From positions 1 to 64,000 of the forward strand of contig JAMYGW020000001.1 of NCBI GenBank assembly GCA_025617375.2: a stretch of 64,000 bases of DNA, read 5' to 3'. This DNA is from Acarospora socialis (taxonomy: Eukaryota > Ascomycota > Lecanoromycetes > Acarosporales > Acarosporaceae). Both the position numbers and the translations under genes were made by a program. Positions within the stretch are counted from its first letter, which is position 1. Every line of letters starts with the position of its first letter. This document shows, one piece after another, positions 49,701 through 61,616 of the stretch. The notes under the pieces are model-generated. The model ran no database searches. It saw only the letters and a list, made by a program, of their open reading frames with translations, and was not told the DNA's origin.

Positions 49701-51720
49701 AGTTAAGTTTCTAGATTATGTAATTCAATCTGAACAAATCAAGAAGAATTCAAAGAAAACAGAAGCAGTCAGAAACTAATTAACATCAAAATGAATCAAG
49801 AAGATACAGATCTTTCTAGAGTTGATGAACTATTATTGAAAGTTTGTATCAAACTACACATTGTGAAATCACTGACACATTTAACATACAAGAATAAAAA
49901 ATAACATTGAGATCAAGAGCAGAAAGATGCATTTCACATATTAAAGAAAAGTCTTAGTGAAACAGTACATCTGAGAATACTCAATTCAGCATGCAAGAAA
50001 ACACTGAAAACTGATGCTTCAGATTTCACAGTAAAAGCATGTTTATATTAGATTGAGAATGAACAACAAAGATTCATAACATATCAATCTAGAAAACTAT
50101 CAGAATTCAAGAAAAGATATGAGATTCACAATAAGAAACTTCTTGCAATAGTGAAAGCACTGCAAGATTGAAGATCTTATCTTGTGAGAACAAGCAAGTC
50201 AATTCAGATTTACACTGATCACAAGAACTTGAGAAACTTTGCAACAACAAAGTAACTCAATTAATGACAGATTTATTGAGCAGAACAGTTGACAGATTAT
50301 GAATTTCAGATTCATTACAAGAAAAACAATGAGAATGATGAAGCAAATATCTTGAGTAGATGATTTGATCATGAAGATGTACAGACAATACACACTGAAA
50401 TTCTAAGCAAAAACAACAAAGAAATTCTTACAAAGAACTTAGCAGCAACATACAAGATGAAGCAAGCTTTCTTAATAAACAAAGAACTCATTAAAATATG
50501 TCACTACAGCAGAGCTGATGAACATCTAGAAATTAAGTGCACTGAGAATTTAGTGCAAAGAAAATGCAACATTAACAATCTTAGAAATTGAATCATCAGA
50601 ATGATCACTGTGTACAACTCATGTTAAAGAAATAGAATCAGTTAAGATAGACAATACAACAAAATAACACAATTAGACACATTAGATGCATCATGACAGT
50701 CAGTTATTATGAACTTCATTATGAAACTATCATCATTAAAGAATTCAGCATGAAAGATGAGATTCAATAGCATATTGATCATAGTGAACAGATTGATCAA
50801 GTATATGATGTTCATTTCATTCAAAGAAACTGCAACAGCATCAATATTGATGTACATTATACTGCAAGAATTAATTAACAATCATGAACTATTAAAAGAG
50901 TTTATCATCAACAGAGACAAGCTGTTTACAAGCAAGTTCTGAAAAACACTTACAGCAAAACTTAGAATAAAACACAAAATATTGACAGTATATCATTCAC
51001 AGACAGACAGACAAAGCAAATGAATGAATCAGACAGTAAAGATGTACTTGAGACACTATGTTAACAAAAGTCAAGATGACTGAGTATGACTGTTATTAAC
51101 AACACAGTTTGCATACAATAATGCAAGAAACAAGATCATGAAAAAAACATCTTTCTATATGAACTATGACTACAATCTGAAGATATAATAAGATTTTAAA
51201 GAACACAGATCATGAAGTCAAAAAGTAATTTTGAATATTGCTCAGATGAAGAAACTGCACTGAGATCTGATGAAATAAATTGAACAGCAGACAGAATGAA
51301 TAATAGAGACAAGATCATTTGAAGAAAAAGAGAAAATATATTTAAGAATAAACAACATACAAATCAAAAAAAGAAGCAAGAAGCTGAAGAACAAAAATAT
51401 TAAATTATTCAAGATCATACAGAACATTAAAGAGTTAAGCTATGAGCTAGACTTACTTAAGAAAATGAGAATATACTCAATATTTCATGCATTCATGTTA
51501 CAGCATTGCAATCAGTTCATATCACTTTAAATCATTGAAACATCTGTTAAATTCAAAGAAGAATATAAAGTTGAGAACATTTTAGAAAAGAGAATGATTA
51601 ATAGAAAAGTTCACTATCTCATTAAATGAAAAGATTATGACATCTTAGAAAATATCTGAAAACTCAAAGAGAATCTCAAGAACTGTGTAAGAACACTTCA
51701 ATGTTTTGAGAAAAAAAGTC
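46757..51720 (+). pseudogene. gag-pol pseudogene of chromovirus copy B
   Basis: Starts at ATG 46757, as in copy A. A zinc knuckle remnant (CRKLRH) lies near 47690. Reverse transcriptase spans about 49138-49780, with LCVDYRQLNE and YLDDFIIIYLNN, where the second Asp is mutated to Asn. RNase H remnants lie to about 50350. The integrase core has IINRDKLFTSKF near 50910 and a chromodomain remnant lies near 51560-51680. Dense TGA, TAA and TAG codons interrupt it. Confidence 0.86.
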
Positions 51721-51759
51721 AATATTAATTCAGAAGAATGACAATATTAAGTTAACAAG

Positions 51760-52170
51760 TTACAACATTGTTGAAGAATCTTCATTCTCAGTTTCATCAT
51801 TATCACTATTAAGTTTAACAGCAAGACAGTCAGTCTTCTGCAAAGCATGATAGTCTGTTTGATTCAGTGTTTTTTGAAAACATACAACTTTTGAGAAAAG
51901 TGCAGCAAGCTCAGTGTGCTTAACTGTCAATTTGCTGTTTACTTTACTGATTTTCTTTCAGAGTGAAAGATGAGTTCTATTGAGAGACTCTCATGATACA
52001 CTGACACATGAATGATCACAATGAGTACACTTATTGCATTTTGATCAAGATTTCATTACAAAACAGTTGATGCTGCAACAAACACAATAGTCACAAAAAA
52101 ACAGAGCAGACACACCACTGATCTGAATTTTCTTTGCAATTCTTAGACAATTGAAATTTTTAGAAAACAT
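51760..52170 (-). pseudogene. Antisense Cys-rich ORF in chromovirus copy B
   Basis: Homologue of 10171-10575, in the same position and on the same strand relative to the element. MFSKNFNCLRIAKKIQ leads into CDYCVCCSINC and, after a TGA, SKCNKCTHCDHSC. This Cys pattern is more complete than in copy A, where one Cys is Tyr. An acidic, helical C-terminus follows. Confidence 0.55.
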
Positions 52171-52248
52171 TGTTGCTGATAATGAACAATGTGAATATTC
52201 TTGCTTATATAGACTCTAGAGAACTAGTGTCTGAGAAGAGAAAAATAG

Positions 52249-52600
52249 TGTTACAATTAAGTCAGAATAAACTTAAAACAGACTGATGTGTATGCACAGA
52301 GAGCATATATCTGAGAGATATTTAGACAGCAGTCATGTGATATCTTGACATGCTTGATGATGAGCTTGATGAGCAAGCTCAATGAGTTGCATGAGCAAGT
52401 CATCTTGATGAACTCAATGATGAGACCAGCAAGCAAACTCAGTATATAGTCACAATCATTTTTCTTATGAAAAGAATCATGTTCAACTTAAGTAACTATC
52501 TAAGAGTTAAAGATCAGAATCATTTCAGACCAGTTATTATATCAATAAACACAAACTCTTAACTCTACATACTCAAGAAAGCTCAGATTAGAATATTACA
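52249..52600 (+). repeat. 3' LTR of chromovirus copy B
   Basis: 352 bp, TGTTACAA start and ATTACA end, followed by GAGAA. Confidence 0.93.
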
Positions 52601-52605
52601 GAGAA

Positions 52606-53959
52606 CAAGAAGAAGAAGAAGTGAATACATGAGAAAATTTATAGATAATTAGTCTTTGCTCATCAGTAAGAAGATTATAGACATTATCTGCATAAGTCTT
52701 TCACTAATGTAAAATCTCTGCAGCAGCTCTCTCTGAATCTTGTTTCTTTCTTTGATGATGCATTTATAAGTTGTTTGTTCATTGCTTATTCTTGAGATTC
52801 TGACTAACAATTTTTAAATACTGAGTCTCTGTTGAATTCTTCATCAGTGTCATTGTTAGATTATAAATATTTTTGTTGTCATCAGATGAGATGTCTTGTC
52901 TATGAACAAGAATCTTTTTGAGAATAAATTCTCACTGTTGCTGTCACAAAGAAAGAGTGAAAGATAAAATAAGAAAGTCTAAAAGAATTGAATCAACTGA
53001 CATAAAAAAGATGATAAAGATGATAGAGAATCAGACTGAAGTGAAAGAGATTGATGATGATTTGAATAATATCTTCTCTTTCTTCTTGTGCAAAGTCATG
53101 CTGACTTGTCTTAGTAGATCTTGCTTCACTTTCTCTGCTTGTGACAATTCTGTCTTTACTGCTTGTGATGATACTGTTGATAACTTTGACAATCTCATTA
53201 ACATTATTCATATTGATTTCATTCTGATCAGTGTCTCATTCTTATTCTTAAAGAAAAGAAAGAAGTAAAAGACAGTGAAGAAGAAAAAGAAAAAGAAAAA
53301 GAAGAAGAAAAAGAAAAAGAAAGAAAAGAAAAGTGACTGTGTTCTTGATTACTTCTGATTACAATGTTCTCTGTTGTGATTGACATCTCTGTACAAGAAG
53401 CAATGATGTATTTAAGTGACAGTTAGTTTTCAACAAATTCAGATCTTCTTTCAATATTCAGATATAGACTGAACAGAAAAAGCAAGACACTTAAAACTGA
53501 ATTGAAGATTATTTCATATGATGAGGTAAAAGAATTCAAGATAAGTCAGTTTGTACTTCTCTATTGTATACAGCTTACTGATATAGTCTTCTCTTTTTAA
53601 ATTCTGCTTTTAACACAGCTGCAGAGCATGTTTACAGAACATTTGTCTGTTCTGAAAGACTCTGCAGCTGTAGTATATCTTATTAAGATACACTGCATAT
53701 GTTTTGTCATTAAAGACAACAATGTTTTCAACTTCTGTTCAAAAGAATTTGATATGATATCTGATTACTTGCTGTTGCTTTTTTTTCAGATAAGTCTTTG
53801 TTGCATTAATTATTCTTTTTGACTGTTGCTGACATCATTGTTCATAGAACTTATTCATCATTCAGTTTCACACTCAAAGCAGCAACACTGCTGTCAGCTT
53901 TTCTTGTTCATTTTCTCAATAATTATTTATGAATTCAGCAATATTTGAGATGTTGTGAT
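52606..53959. other. Non-coding or ruined part of the MULE
   Basis: AT-rich, nearly free of CC, GG and CG. It contains a GAAA/AAAAAG purine tract at 53278-53333. Short frames only, for example 52918-53268, without family features. Confidence 0.5.
53278..53333 (+). repeat. GAA/GAAAAA purine microsatellite
   Basis: An uninterrupted run of AAG and AAAAAG units; strand asymmetric, simple sequence. Confidence 0.85.
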
Positions 53960-54900
53960 TATATTAAGAACAAAAAAAAACATAGAATGTTCAGACAGAG
54001 AACTTAATTTGTTCAAGATAAGTTGCATATTTCTTCTTCTGCTTTCTTATCTTCTTAATTGCTGACTTAAAGACATTCTCAGTGAGTACTTTAGTTGCAT
54101 GTCAGAACAGTTGTGCACACTGTGTATTGAGATATCAAACTCAAATGTTATCAGTGAGATGCTGACAACAGTAATCATGTTTAACTCATGAAAAGCACTT
54201 TGTAACTATCTTTAACAGTCTCTTCTGTCTGTCACTAATGATTATAGTATTCTCTTCTTTCATTTCTTAAAGATGTAAACTAACTGCAGATAGAAATCAG
54301 TTTTAATTTGTCTTGTTTTCACATTGTACAAGAACTTATGCAAGTGATAAGTTGTTTTTGTTTTCATCAATTGTGATTATGACAAGAAGTACTAACTTAT
54401 GTCTATCTTTAGTGTGCATTTCATTCATTGCTAAAAGATTTCAACAGTGTTGAAAGATCTTCTGCATCACTGTCAGAAAGATTCAGCATTGAAGAAAGTG
54501 ATTATTTTTCACATTAAGATCATAGATGCAGTGTGAATCTCATTGTTTTTTTCTTATCTTGTGTCATTCTTCATTGCTGACAGTAGAGCAGACAACTTCT
54601 GAAATGACTTCTTCTTGCTGTTGTGAACATTCTGATGAATTCTCTCTTTTGTTTGTCAGTTCTGCAAGTACAAAATGTGATTTTCATGCTGATTATGCTT
54701 AATTCTTTGAATTTAAAAGAAACAAAAATTAGAGTCTTTAATGACAGAGACAACTGTCTCTTTGTTTCAGATCAGAACAACAACAGAATTAGTCAATCAG
54801 AACTTGTCATGAGTGCTGACAGAACAGATATAAGATTTCATAACAATAAGTTGAATTTCTTTTCTTGTTTTCTCTACACAAATTTGAAAGAAACATTTTG
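53960..54900 (-). pseudogene. MULE-type transposase pseudogene
   Basis: Reading the minus strand from about 54250, one frame gives SDRQKRLLK, then HDYCCQHLTDNI, NTQCAQLF, VLTENVFKSAIKKIRKQKKK and YATYLEQIKFSV, interrupted only by TGA at places where Trp is expected. The order D-R-Q, C-x-x-H, L-F-W, F-x-x-x-M/I, Y-L-x-x-I matches the second half of MULE transposase catalytic domains, which cut and paste the element at its inverted repeats. Sequence upstream to about 54900 is too decayed to follow in one frame. Confidence 0.65.
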
Positions 54901-55261
54901 CTGATGCTTTACATATAACAATTCAAATTTGTGTCTTTCAGTCACTTTTAAAGACTCAAAATGACTGTTTCTCATTAACAATCAAACAGATAATGATCAG
55001 CTTGATCTCATCATAGAAGAAGAAGATGATTTTTATCTTGAGAAACATCATGAAGAAAGTTAGAACATAAGAGAAATAAATAGAAAGAGATAAACTGAGC
55101 AGAAAAATGAAACTACATATACTACTGAGGACTGAGAATTATGAAACAATTGCAAGAGATGAACATCTGTTTTCATAGCAGTGCTATGTGACAGAAGTTC
55201 ATTGGTGATGTGATGACAGTGAGGTGGGGTAGATGGGTGGGGTAGATTACTGAAATAACTA

Positions 55262-55322
55262 TAGATTTGGGTAGATTTTAGAAGTGAATTCAAATTTGTG
55301 GGTAGATCTTAGATATTTGCTG
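55262..55322 (-). repeat. Right terminal inverted repeat of the MULE
   Basis: Reverse complement of the left repeat; ends at 55322, followed by TTAAAATAT. Confidence 0.9.
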
Positions 55323-55331
55323 TTAAAATAT

Positions 55332-55877
55332 TTAGGTCTATTATCCTTGTTATCTGTAAGGTATTGATTTGATGGATAACAGTATGAGTAGCGTAATAAC
55401 CCCTGTTGCAAGTCGCTTACCTACCTAGACACCTCAGCTGGACCCTGAACGCTTGGCTTCAGTTTCTCTTCGATCCCACGTGGTGGACATGGCACTGCGT
55501 GGTTCTAGTTTCCTGTTGTCTTACTTGGGCCGATGTCTTTCTCAATTGACAAATAAGATATGTCATATATCTTGCGGTCCTGTCAGGTAGTGAGTCTGGA
55601 AGAAGAGGGGTCTACATAGTCTATTATTAACATCTCCCATGTGAATCGACCGTTCCGCGTCTAACCCCTCCCCCAACGTTTCTGGCCTTTCCTGGGTATA
55701 GATATAACATGGTGCTTAAGTCGGTGCCTTCATCGTCGTTTTCTTCAGTTTCGCTACTCTTCTAACCCACTTCTTTCCGTATTGGGATCCGACCTCAAAG
55801 GCGCAAGCATTCGACATTGCATTAATTAACCATTATTTTGTCGGTCACAAAGCTCGAGCACAACCCACAGTTCAGAC
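55332..55877. other. Intergenic region, upstream of the carotenoid oxygenase
   Basis: 546 bp. Composition returns to normal right after the MULE. No supported ORF; it probably contains the promoter of the next gene. Confidence 0.5.
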
Positions 55878-57605
55878 ATGACCGGCAACGGGACACCTTC
55901 GGATTCATACAATGGGTGGGTCAACGACAAAGGGGTGAGTTGTATGCCGTACGTCCTAGACAGAGACTGACGGGTACAGTTTGATGGTGACCCTGATACT
56001 ATTACTCCTACGGAACTTCAGGTGACGAGCACAATTCCCGCCTACGCGGCGGGGACCCTTTACCGCACCGGGCCGGGGAGTTATCAAGTGGAGACCCGCA
56101 AAGGCAATACCTTTTCCGCCTCTCATTGGTTTGATGGGTTCACTCAAGTCCACCGCTTCCAAATCATCGTTTTACCTGAATCTCCATCCGCTGTCCGGGT
56201 TCTCTATAACTCCAAGACCAACGTGGACGCATTTATCGAGGAGATCCGGCGGACCGGAGACCTGAACGGGTTTTGTTTCGGTCAGAAACGAGACCCGTGT
56301 GAGAGTTACTTCAAAAAGATGACTTCTTTGTTCATCCCCGCTGTCAGTTCCTTACTACGGATGGATTCGAAAGATACAAGCCTGCCCAACACGGGCGTCA
56401 CTATCTCGCCCAACTTCCCTGGCCTGGAATCCTCTTTGCCTAAAGATAAACGTCGAAACTCAGGGCTCAAGTCTTTGTGGCTCAAGTCCGACAACGAGAT
56501 GCTCAAAGAGATCGATCCCGAGACCCTTGAGCCGGTCGGGATTGCAGATCAGACGAAACTTCATCCGAGTTTGAGTGGGCCCCTAGCTGCTGCGCATGCG
56601 AAGACCGACCCTGTGACGGGTGACGTTTTCAACTTCAACCTGAACTTCGGAAAGGACGTAGTGTATCGGGTGTTCCGCGTCTCCGCATCGACCGGGAAAA
56701 CGTCCATTCTCGCAAAGATAACGGATGCCGAAGCCGCCTATATCCACTCGCTGTTCCTCACCGAGAACTATGTTATCTTGTGTGTGTGGAACAGTCACAT
56801 CGCCGCGGGGGGACTGAAGATGCTTTACACACGTAACCTCCTCGACGCCATCTCACCGCTTGATCCGAACGTAAGGCCCAAGTGGTATGTCATTGATCGG
56901 AAACACGACAAGGGTGTGATTGCGACATACGACAGCGACGCCTTTTTCTGCTTCCACACCGTTAACGCGTGGGAAGAGCGCTCCAACGACCAAGAGGGCA
57001 AAATCGATATCATCGCCGACATGACAATCTACGACAACCTCGACATCATCAAGCGGTTCTATTACGAGAATATGAAAGGCACTGCTCCCGGTTCTCGTGA
57101 CTACATTGGTATGAAGGGAGACACCTCCCGCCCACGACTGACTCGTTGGCGTCTACCCGACGTCCTCGCCACCAACAAAGCGTCTCGCGAGGCCATCTGC
57201 GAGTGGGAAGCCCCCAAAACATACTCTCCCGAGCTCCCAACCGTCAACCCAAGGACCTTCACCAAACCCCACCATCACGTCTACGGCGTTACGGATAGTG
57301 GTCAATCTACCTTTTTTGATGGCCTCGTTCGGGTTGATATGGAAAGTCGTCGAGAGATGGTATGGAGAGAGCACGGACAAACACCAAGTGAGGCGATCTT
57401 CGTACCTGACCCAAAAGGGAAAGATGAACTTGATGGCGTGCTACTTAGTGTTGTGCTTGATGGGAACAAAGGAAGAAGCTATTTACTTTGTCTCGATCCG
57501 AAGACAATGAAAGAGATGGGAAGAGCGAGTCTTGAGAAAGCAGTTGGGTTCGGGTTTCACGGTAATCATTTGCCCGCAAAGGGAGCTATGGTCACTGCGT
57601 ATTGA
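55878..57605 (+). CDS. Carotenoid cleavage oxygenase (RPE65 family)
   Basis: Join of 55878-55934 and 55980-57605 (intron 55935-55979, 45 bp) gives 560 residues. The family cleaves carotenoids, apocarotenoids or stilbenes at a double bond with a non-heme Fe(II) held by four His in a seven-bladed propeller. Candidate ligands are in AAAHAKTDPVTGD, YIHSLFLTENY, FCFHTVNAWEE and the C-terminal GFHGNHLP, so all four blades are represented. The start has GTLYRTGPGSY, typical of the family. There is no signal peptide, so it is probably cytosolic. No phytoene synthase or rhodopsin gene lies in the window, so the substrate is open. Confidence 0.92.
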
Positions 57606-58006
57606 GTGTAAATGATAATCGCTGAGATCGTCTCATGACAACATTATATGGTCATGCTATTGCTTTTTATATTAATGTTATAGCTACGTCAACAAATTGT
57701 TTAAAAACTAAACCAAGACCATATACTCACGGATGCTTATTCACTTATACCGCGCCGCAATCTAAGTCAGGCATCCCTATGGGTGGCCTCATCAGCTCCG
57801 TTAAGTGATTGTAGTATTATTTACCAAAACTCCCAAGACTAAAACATATGACCACAAAACGCTCACCTCAGCGTGAGAGGCGATCTATGCCCTTCGGTGT
57901 TGTTGTGGGACTGCAAGTCAGACCGCTTTGATATTGGACCTTTACGGTGCTAATGAAAAAGCACAGGATCATTTTCTGCCTAGCTATCAACTATCATCGA
58001 GTTTTT
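57606..58006. other. Intergenic region
   Basis: 401 bp; nothing supported. Confidence 0.45.
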
Positions 58007-58567
58007 ATGTACTGGCTTGGTTCTCGCTCCATGAGCCGCTCTCGGGATATGTCTGGAGACTCGGACGCGTCATGTCCCGTCGGTCCCGTGAATCAGTACA
58101 ACACCACCAAGCGGATCGAGTTCGGGACCCATGGGTGCACGGCCTATGGCTGGCCCTCTTCGGGCGGCATGCTCATCAAGAATGTCGATGCCGTCGAACT
58201 GATGTTCCTTGGTGTGGAACGATTTAAAGCGTCCTCGAGGTCTTCCAACGTCATTGAAGAGGACCGGTTCTGCAATCGATTGCGCATGCTTGGAGCGAAA
58301 TGGTGGATGTATGAGGAGGACTACATAGATGTCTTACTTGAACTGCGGGAGAGGACTGCCCTCGAATCGTCGGAGGTGATCTTCGGCTGGCCCAGTGCTG
58401 GAGGTGTCTGGGTATTGCGATATGAGAGCGAGGAGAAGATCCCGAAGGATTTTGGGAGATTGCATATGGCTTTGAATATGGATGAGCGCTGCCGCGTCAT
58501 GGAAGAGTATGGCGGTATGTACCATGCTGATCGTGATGAAGTCGGAGAGTTGGCAGGGTTGCTATAG
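58007..58567 (+). CDS. Fungal hypothetical protein
   Basis: 186 residues from ATG 58007; other in-frame ATGs follow shortly. The body has two similar Gly/Trp segments, YGWPSSGGMLI and FGWPSAGGVWVL, and a conserved-looking helix RFCNRLRMLGAKWWMYEEDY. The protein is acidic, without signal peptide or membrane span. I do not recognise the family; the two GWPS-GG segments suggest internal symmetry or a surface loop pair. Composition and codon use fit a real gene. Confidence 0.6.
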   Translation: MYWLGSRSMSRSRDMSGDSDASCPVGPVNQYNTTKRIEFGTHGCTAYGWPSSGGMLIKNVDAVELMFLGVERFKASSRSSNVIEEDRFCNRLRMLGAKWWMYEEDYIDVLLELRERTALESSEVIFGWPSAGGVWVLRYESEEKIPKDFGRLHMALNMDERCRVMEEYGGMYHADRDEVGELAGLL

Positions 58568-59488
58568 AGCGGAGGTCCAGTTGTGTCTTGCACTTGGGCC
58601 TCACGTATCATATTATGTAGCTTAATGTCGCTTTCCCATCTAAACCAGTGTCCCCAGTCTTAGTATAAGCTGATGAATTGCAATGAGCCCGGGATACACG
58701 TACCCAGAAAGTTATACTTCAACATAACTACAGAACTCCTAGTTGTAGACTCAGGTAGTGGTTTCAAACTTTCATGCCTAAATCAATGCGTAAGCCCTAG
58801 CCTAGATAAACACCCACAACTAAGTCTCTGCCTGAGACCGCACCTAGTTCCGGTCTGATCACGCTCGAGTGTGTCTGTGCGGATTCGCGTTGGATTACAT
58901 GGTGTTCAGTAATTTGTATAAGCAGGGGCCAGACATGAGTTAGATCGCAGTAGGTTATGTCTGTCGCCGGAGGGTGCCTTAGACATGCGGTACTACCTGT
59001 GGTTAGTAAGTCTACACCTGCCCTGAATTGTAGGCCAGCAAGTAGATTTAATATATCCTCAACGATTTCTGCTATTTACAATCACTGAAAGAGTGTGTAG
59101 CATTGAACGGTCCGAGATAGACAAGATATGACTCGGTCGTGAAATGTTCACCTAGATATATGTCGCTGATTTAGGGTCATAAACACTGACCGACTGTTAC
59201 TGTGATCTGGATCTCATTCAGCGCCGAGATTAAGCCTGCGACCACTACCTGGTTAGGGGTGGGCTACGACGAATCCATGTATGAGTACGGAAGGTATCAC
59301 GGGAATTGCATTGGCTAATGACTGATTTGATCGCCTCATTCCATCAAGCCAAGCGAATAGAACTCAACCAGACAACTATATAGTGCAGTTGCTCCGTATT
59401 TAACGGTTATCTCACCCTGTCTGTTCAGAAGTTAGCCGGAAATCTTCAAGCTGCTCCCAACCACTATTCCGCCAATCCCAAGTCCACC
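58568..59488. other. Intergenic region
   Basis: 921 bp between convergent genes; nothing supported. Confidence 0.45.
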
Positions 59489-61011
59489 CTATGCCTTCCT
59501 CGTCATCTTTTTGTTCGTCTTCCTGTTCTCCTTCTCGCGTTCCTTCTCCAAAAACTTCCTCTGCTCCTCCGCCGACATGCCCTTGAGTCTCGAATCCCTC
59601 AGTTCCTTCTTCTTGCGATCGCCCTCTAGTTTCCTCTCTTCGGCCTTCTCGTCCTCGTCTACGCGCTTGAGTTTGCGGATTTCTTCGTCGCGCGTCGCTT
59701 TGATGCGGCGGGTGACTTCAGGCCGGAAGTGGGCGGAGGAGACGAGTAGGTCCGGGAGGGAAAGGAAGTGGGTGAATACCGGGAGGGTAGCGGCGTAGGC
59801 GGTGGGGCTGGTGGAGGCGGGGAGTTTGAGGGAGAGGGTGGTGCGCTTTTTAGGAACAGTGTCATTTAATCTAGAAGAGGGGGTTTGTTAGCGTCGAGAA
59901 TTCTCAGGAAGCGTTGGTATGGCTGTCGACGTACTTGGTTGGCTTGTCCAGCGGCTGGTCGGATATGATCAGATATTCGAGGCTGTCACCTGCTGCTTCG
60001 ACCGCTTTGATCAAGTCGTGAGTGATGAGCACTTCAGATACCTCCGCGCTCTCACTCATGACCGTCGCCCAGGCGGGAAGTTTTGGATGATCCTTGGTGC
60101 TTGTTAGAGAGACATCGTACCGGTCGTCCCTCAACCTTCGCATAACGTCCTTGTTCACGACAGCCCACACGAAACCGTCGTAGGTAGAGTTCGACCCTTT
60201 ACTACGACTCTCGATAATTTCTTGCCCTTGCTTGCCCCCCGGAACCGGAACGAGCTCTTTCTCTTTACCGTCGAAGGCGTATGCCGTAGCTTCCATCCGC
60301 TCCGTAGGCGTGGCAATGCTATCGAAGAAGAAGCTCAAGACATACTCGCCCATTAGATAGAGTGGATTATAGCGCTTGAAGAGCGAAAGGGTTATGTCCA
60401 CGAAGGCGACATTTTGCCGTCCAGTCGCATAAGTGACGTATTCCTGAGCTGTCTTCTCCCTCAACAGCTCCTCAGGGACGATGAGGTCGTCGCCGGTCAA
60501 GGCTTTCGCAAGGCCACTCGACTGCACATCGTCCACGGAGGGCGCTTTCCGCCCCCCAAATCCGACAACGGCGAATTCCCTCTCCAGAATAGGCGCGTGT
60601 GCATTTATCCATGCCTTGGCTTTTCGCTTGTTCTTTCGCGTTCCCCAGAGGTGCACGAGAACCACAACGGCGATGAACGGGAGTATGAACAATTCCTGAT
60701 AGAAGTCGCGGGGTGAAGTCCGTTCCCATACCCTGTACCATTTCGTGTAAGGGACCGCGAAGGTGTTGGATGTTGGAATAGCGGCTTGTGCTATTGAAGC
60801 GGAGGCTGGGATGGCTGAGATTGGCACAGGTGATGGGTCTGGAGCCCCGGGGAAGTCGGCGAAATCTGTAACGGATGCATTCGTTTAGTTACGGTGCAAG
60901 TTGAGCTTTCTCAAAAGCTCTTCGGGATTTCTCACCTGGGTCATCCACAGTGGAGATAGGCGTTTGTGCGGACTTGGGGCCTCCAAAGAGACCATTGAAT
61001 AGTCCAGCCAT
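59489..61011 (-). CDS. CCDC47-like ER membrane protein (DUF1682)
   Basis: Join of 60936-61011, 59935-60865 and 59489-59870 gives 462 residues. Animal CCDC47 binds ribosome-translocon complexes as part of the PAT/multipass translocon; fungal members are ER proteins of less certain role. Seen here: the N-terminus MAGLFNGLFGG, one membrane span (ELFILPFIAVVVLVHLWG) near residue 75, a conserved lumenal or cytosolic core with NPLYLMGEYVLSFFFD and DGFVWAVVNKDVMRRLRDDRYD, and a C-terminal Lys/Glu/Arg coiled coil ending KKMTRKA, as expected for ribosome contact. Both introns are GT-AG; the last joins KPTK to LNDTVPKKR. Confidence 0.88.
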
Positions 61012-61616
61012 GAGAGGTCAGGTACGAAGACGTGAGGAATCACTCAAATAAGAGACACATATCACCGACACAGCATTGAGACTGATCCCCAGAACAGGTT
61101 CTCCGAAATGCGACCAAGACAAGTGCTTTGCCCTCGAAGAAATCGGGTAAAGCTTTCTAAGGCCAGGATGAAGCTAGTCTCGAAGTGGCAATATCAACTC
61201 GTGAATGGCCTGCCGACCCGCGTACAGAAGACAACCTCAGTATAAGTACCTGTAGGACGTAAGTTCAGCATACTAGGATTACACTGATCATCGTCTACCT
61301 CTCTTTATGAGTACGATGACGCTCCCAAGCACTTAACTACATGTCACAATTTCTAACCACTCGTAGGACAACAATATGGTTATCGCCGAAAGCGGCTTAA
61401 TCCTCCTACATATCTTGCAAGTTGCAGGAAAGGTAAGAACTTTAGAGAATAACAGCTTTCCTGCGTTGGCTCTTAACGTCTGCCCGAGAGTACCGTAGCC
61501 AGGTATTCGATCACATCTTATATACACTTGGCAAACACTCGGCCTTCAACAGTCGGACCGTGCCCCATTTCTTTTCTCCCTCACACCAATTATCCCAGTT
61601 GCAACTCTTCCATTTT
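61012..61616. other. Intergenic region
   Basis: 605 bp; nothing supported. Confidence 0.45.

Larger units (their letters stand above)
46383..52600 (+). mobile_element. Ty3/gypsy chromovirus copy B, nested in the MULE
   Basis: 6218 bp with two 352-bp LTRs (46383-46734 and 52249-52600) and a 5-bp target duplication GAGAA (46378-46382 and 52601-52605). The internal region aligns with copy A along its whole length, in the same order: gag, RT, RNase H, integrase, chromodomain, antisense ORF. It carries the TGA-type damage of copy A and additionally many CAA/CAG-to-TAA/TAG and TG-to-TA changes, so it is more decayed. Insertion into the MULE shows the MULE was there first. Confidence 0.94.
45916..55322 (-). 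mobile_element. Mutator-like element (MULE) with nested retrotransposon
   Basis: 9407 bp between perfect 9-bp duplications. About 61-bp terminal inverted repeats (45916-45976 and 55262-55322) start CGGCGAATATCTAAGATCTA on the left and CAGCAAATATCTAAGATCTA at the right end read inward; they differ mainly by G/A and C/T. The minus strand contains a broken MULE-type transposase at about 53960-54900. Removing the chromovirus at 46383-52600 and one copy of its duplication leaves about 3.2 kb, a plausible element size. CC, GG and CG are scarce throughout except near the ends. Confidence 0.88.
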
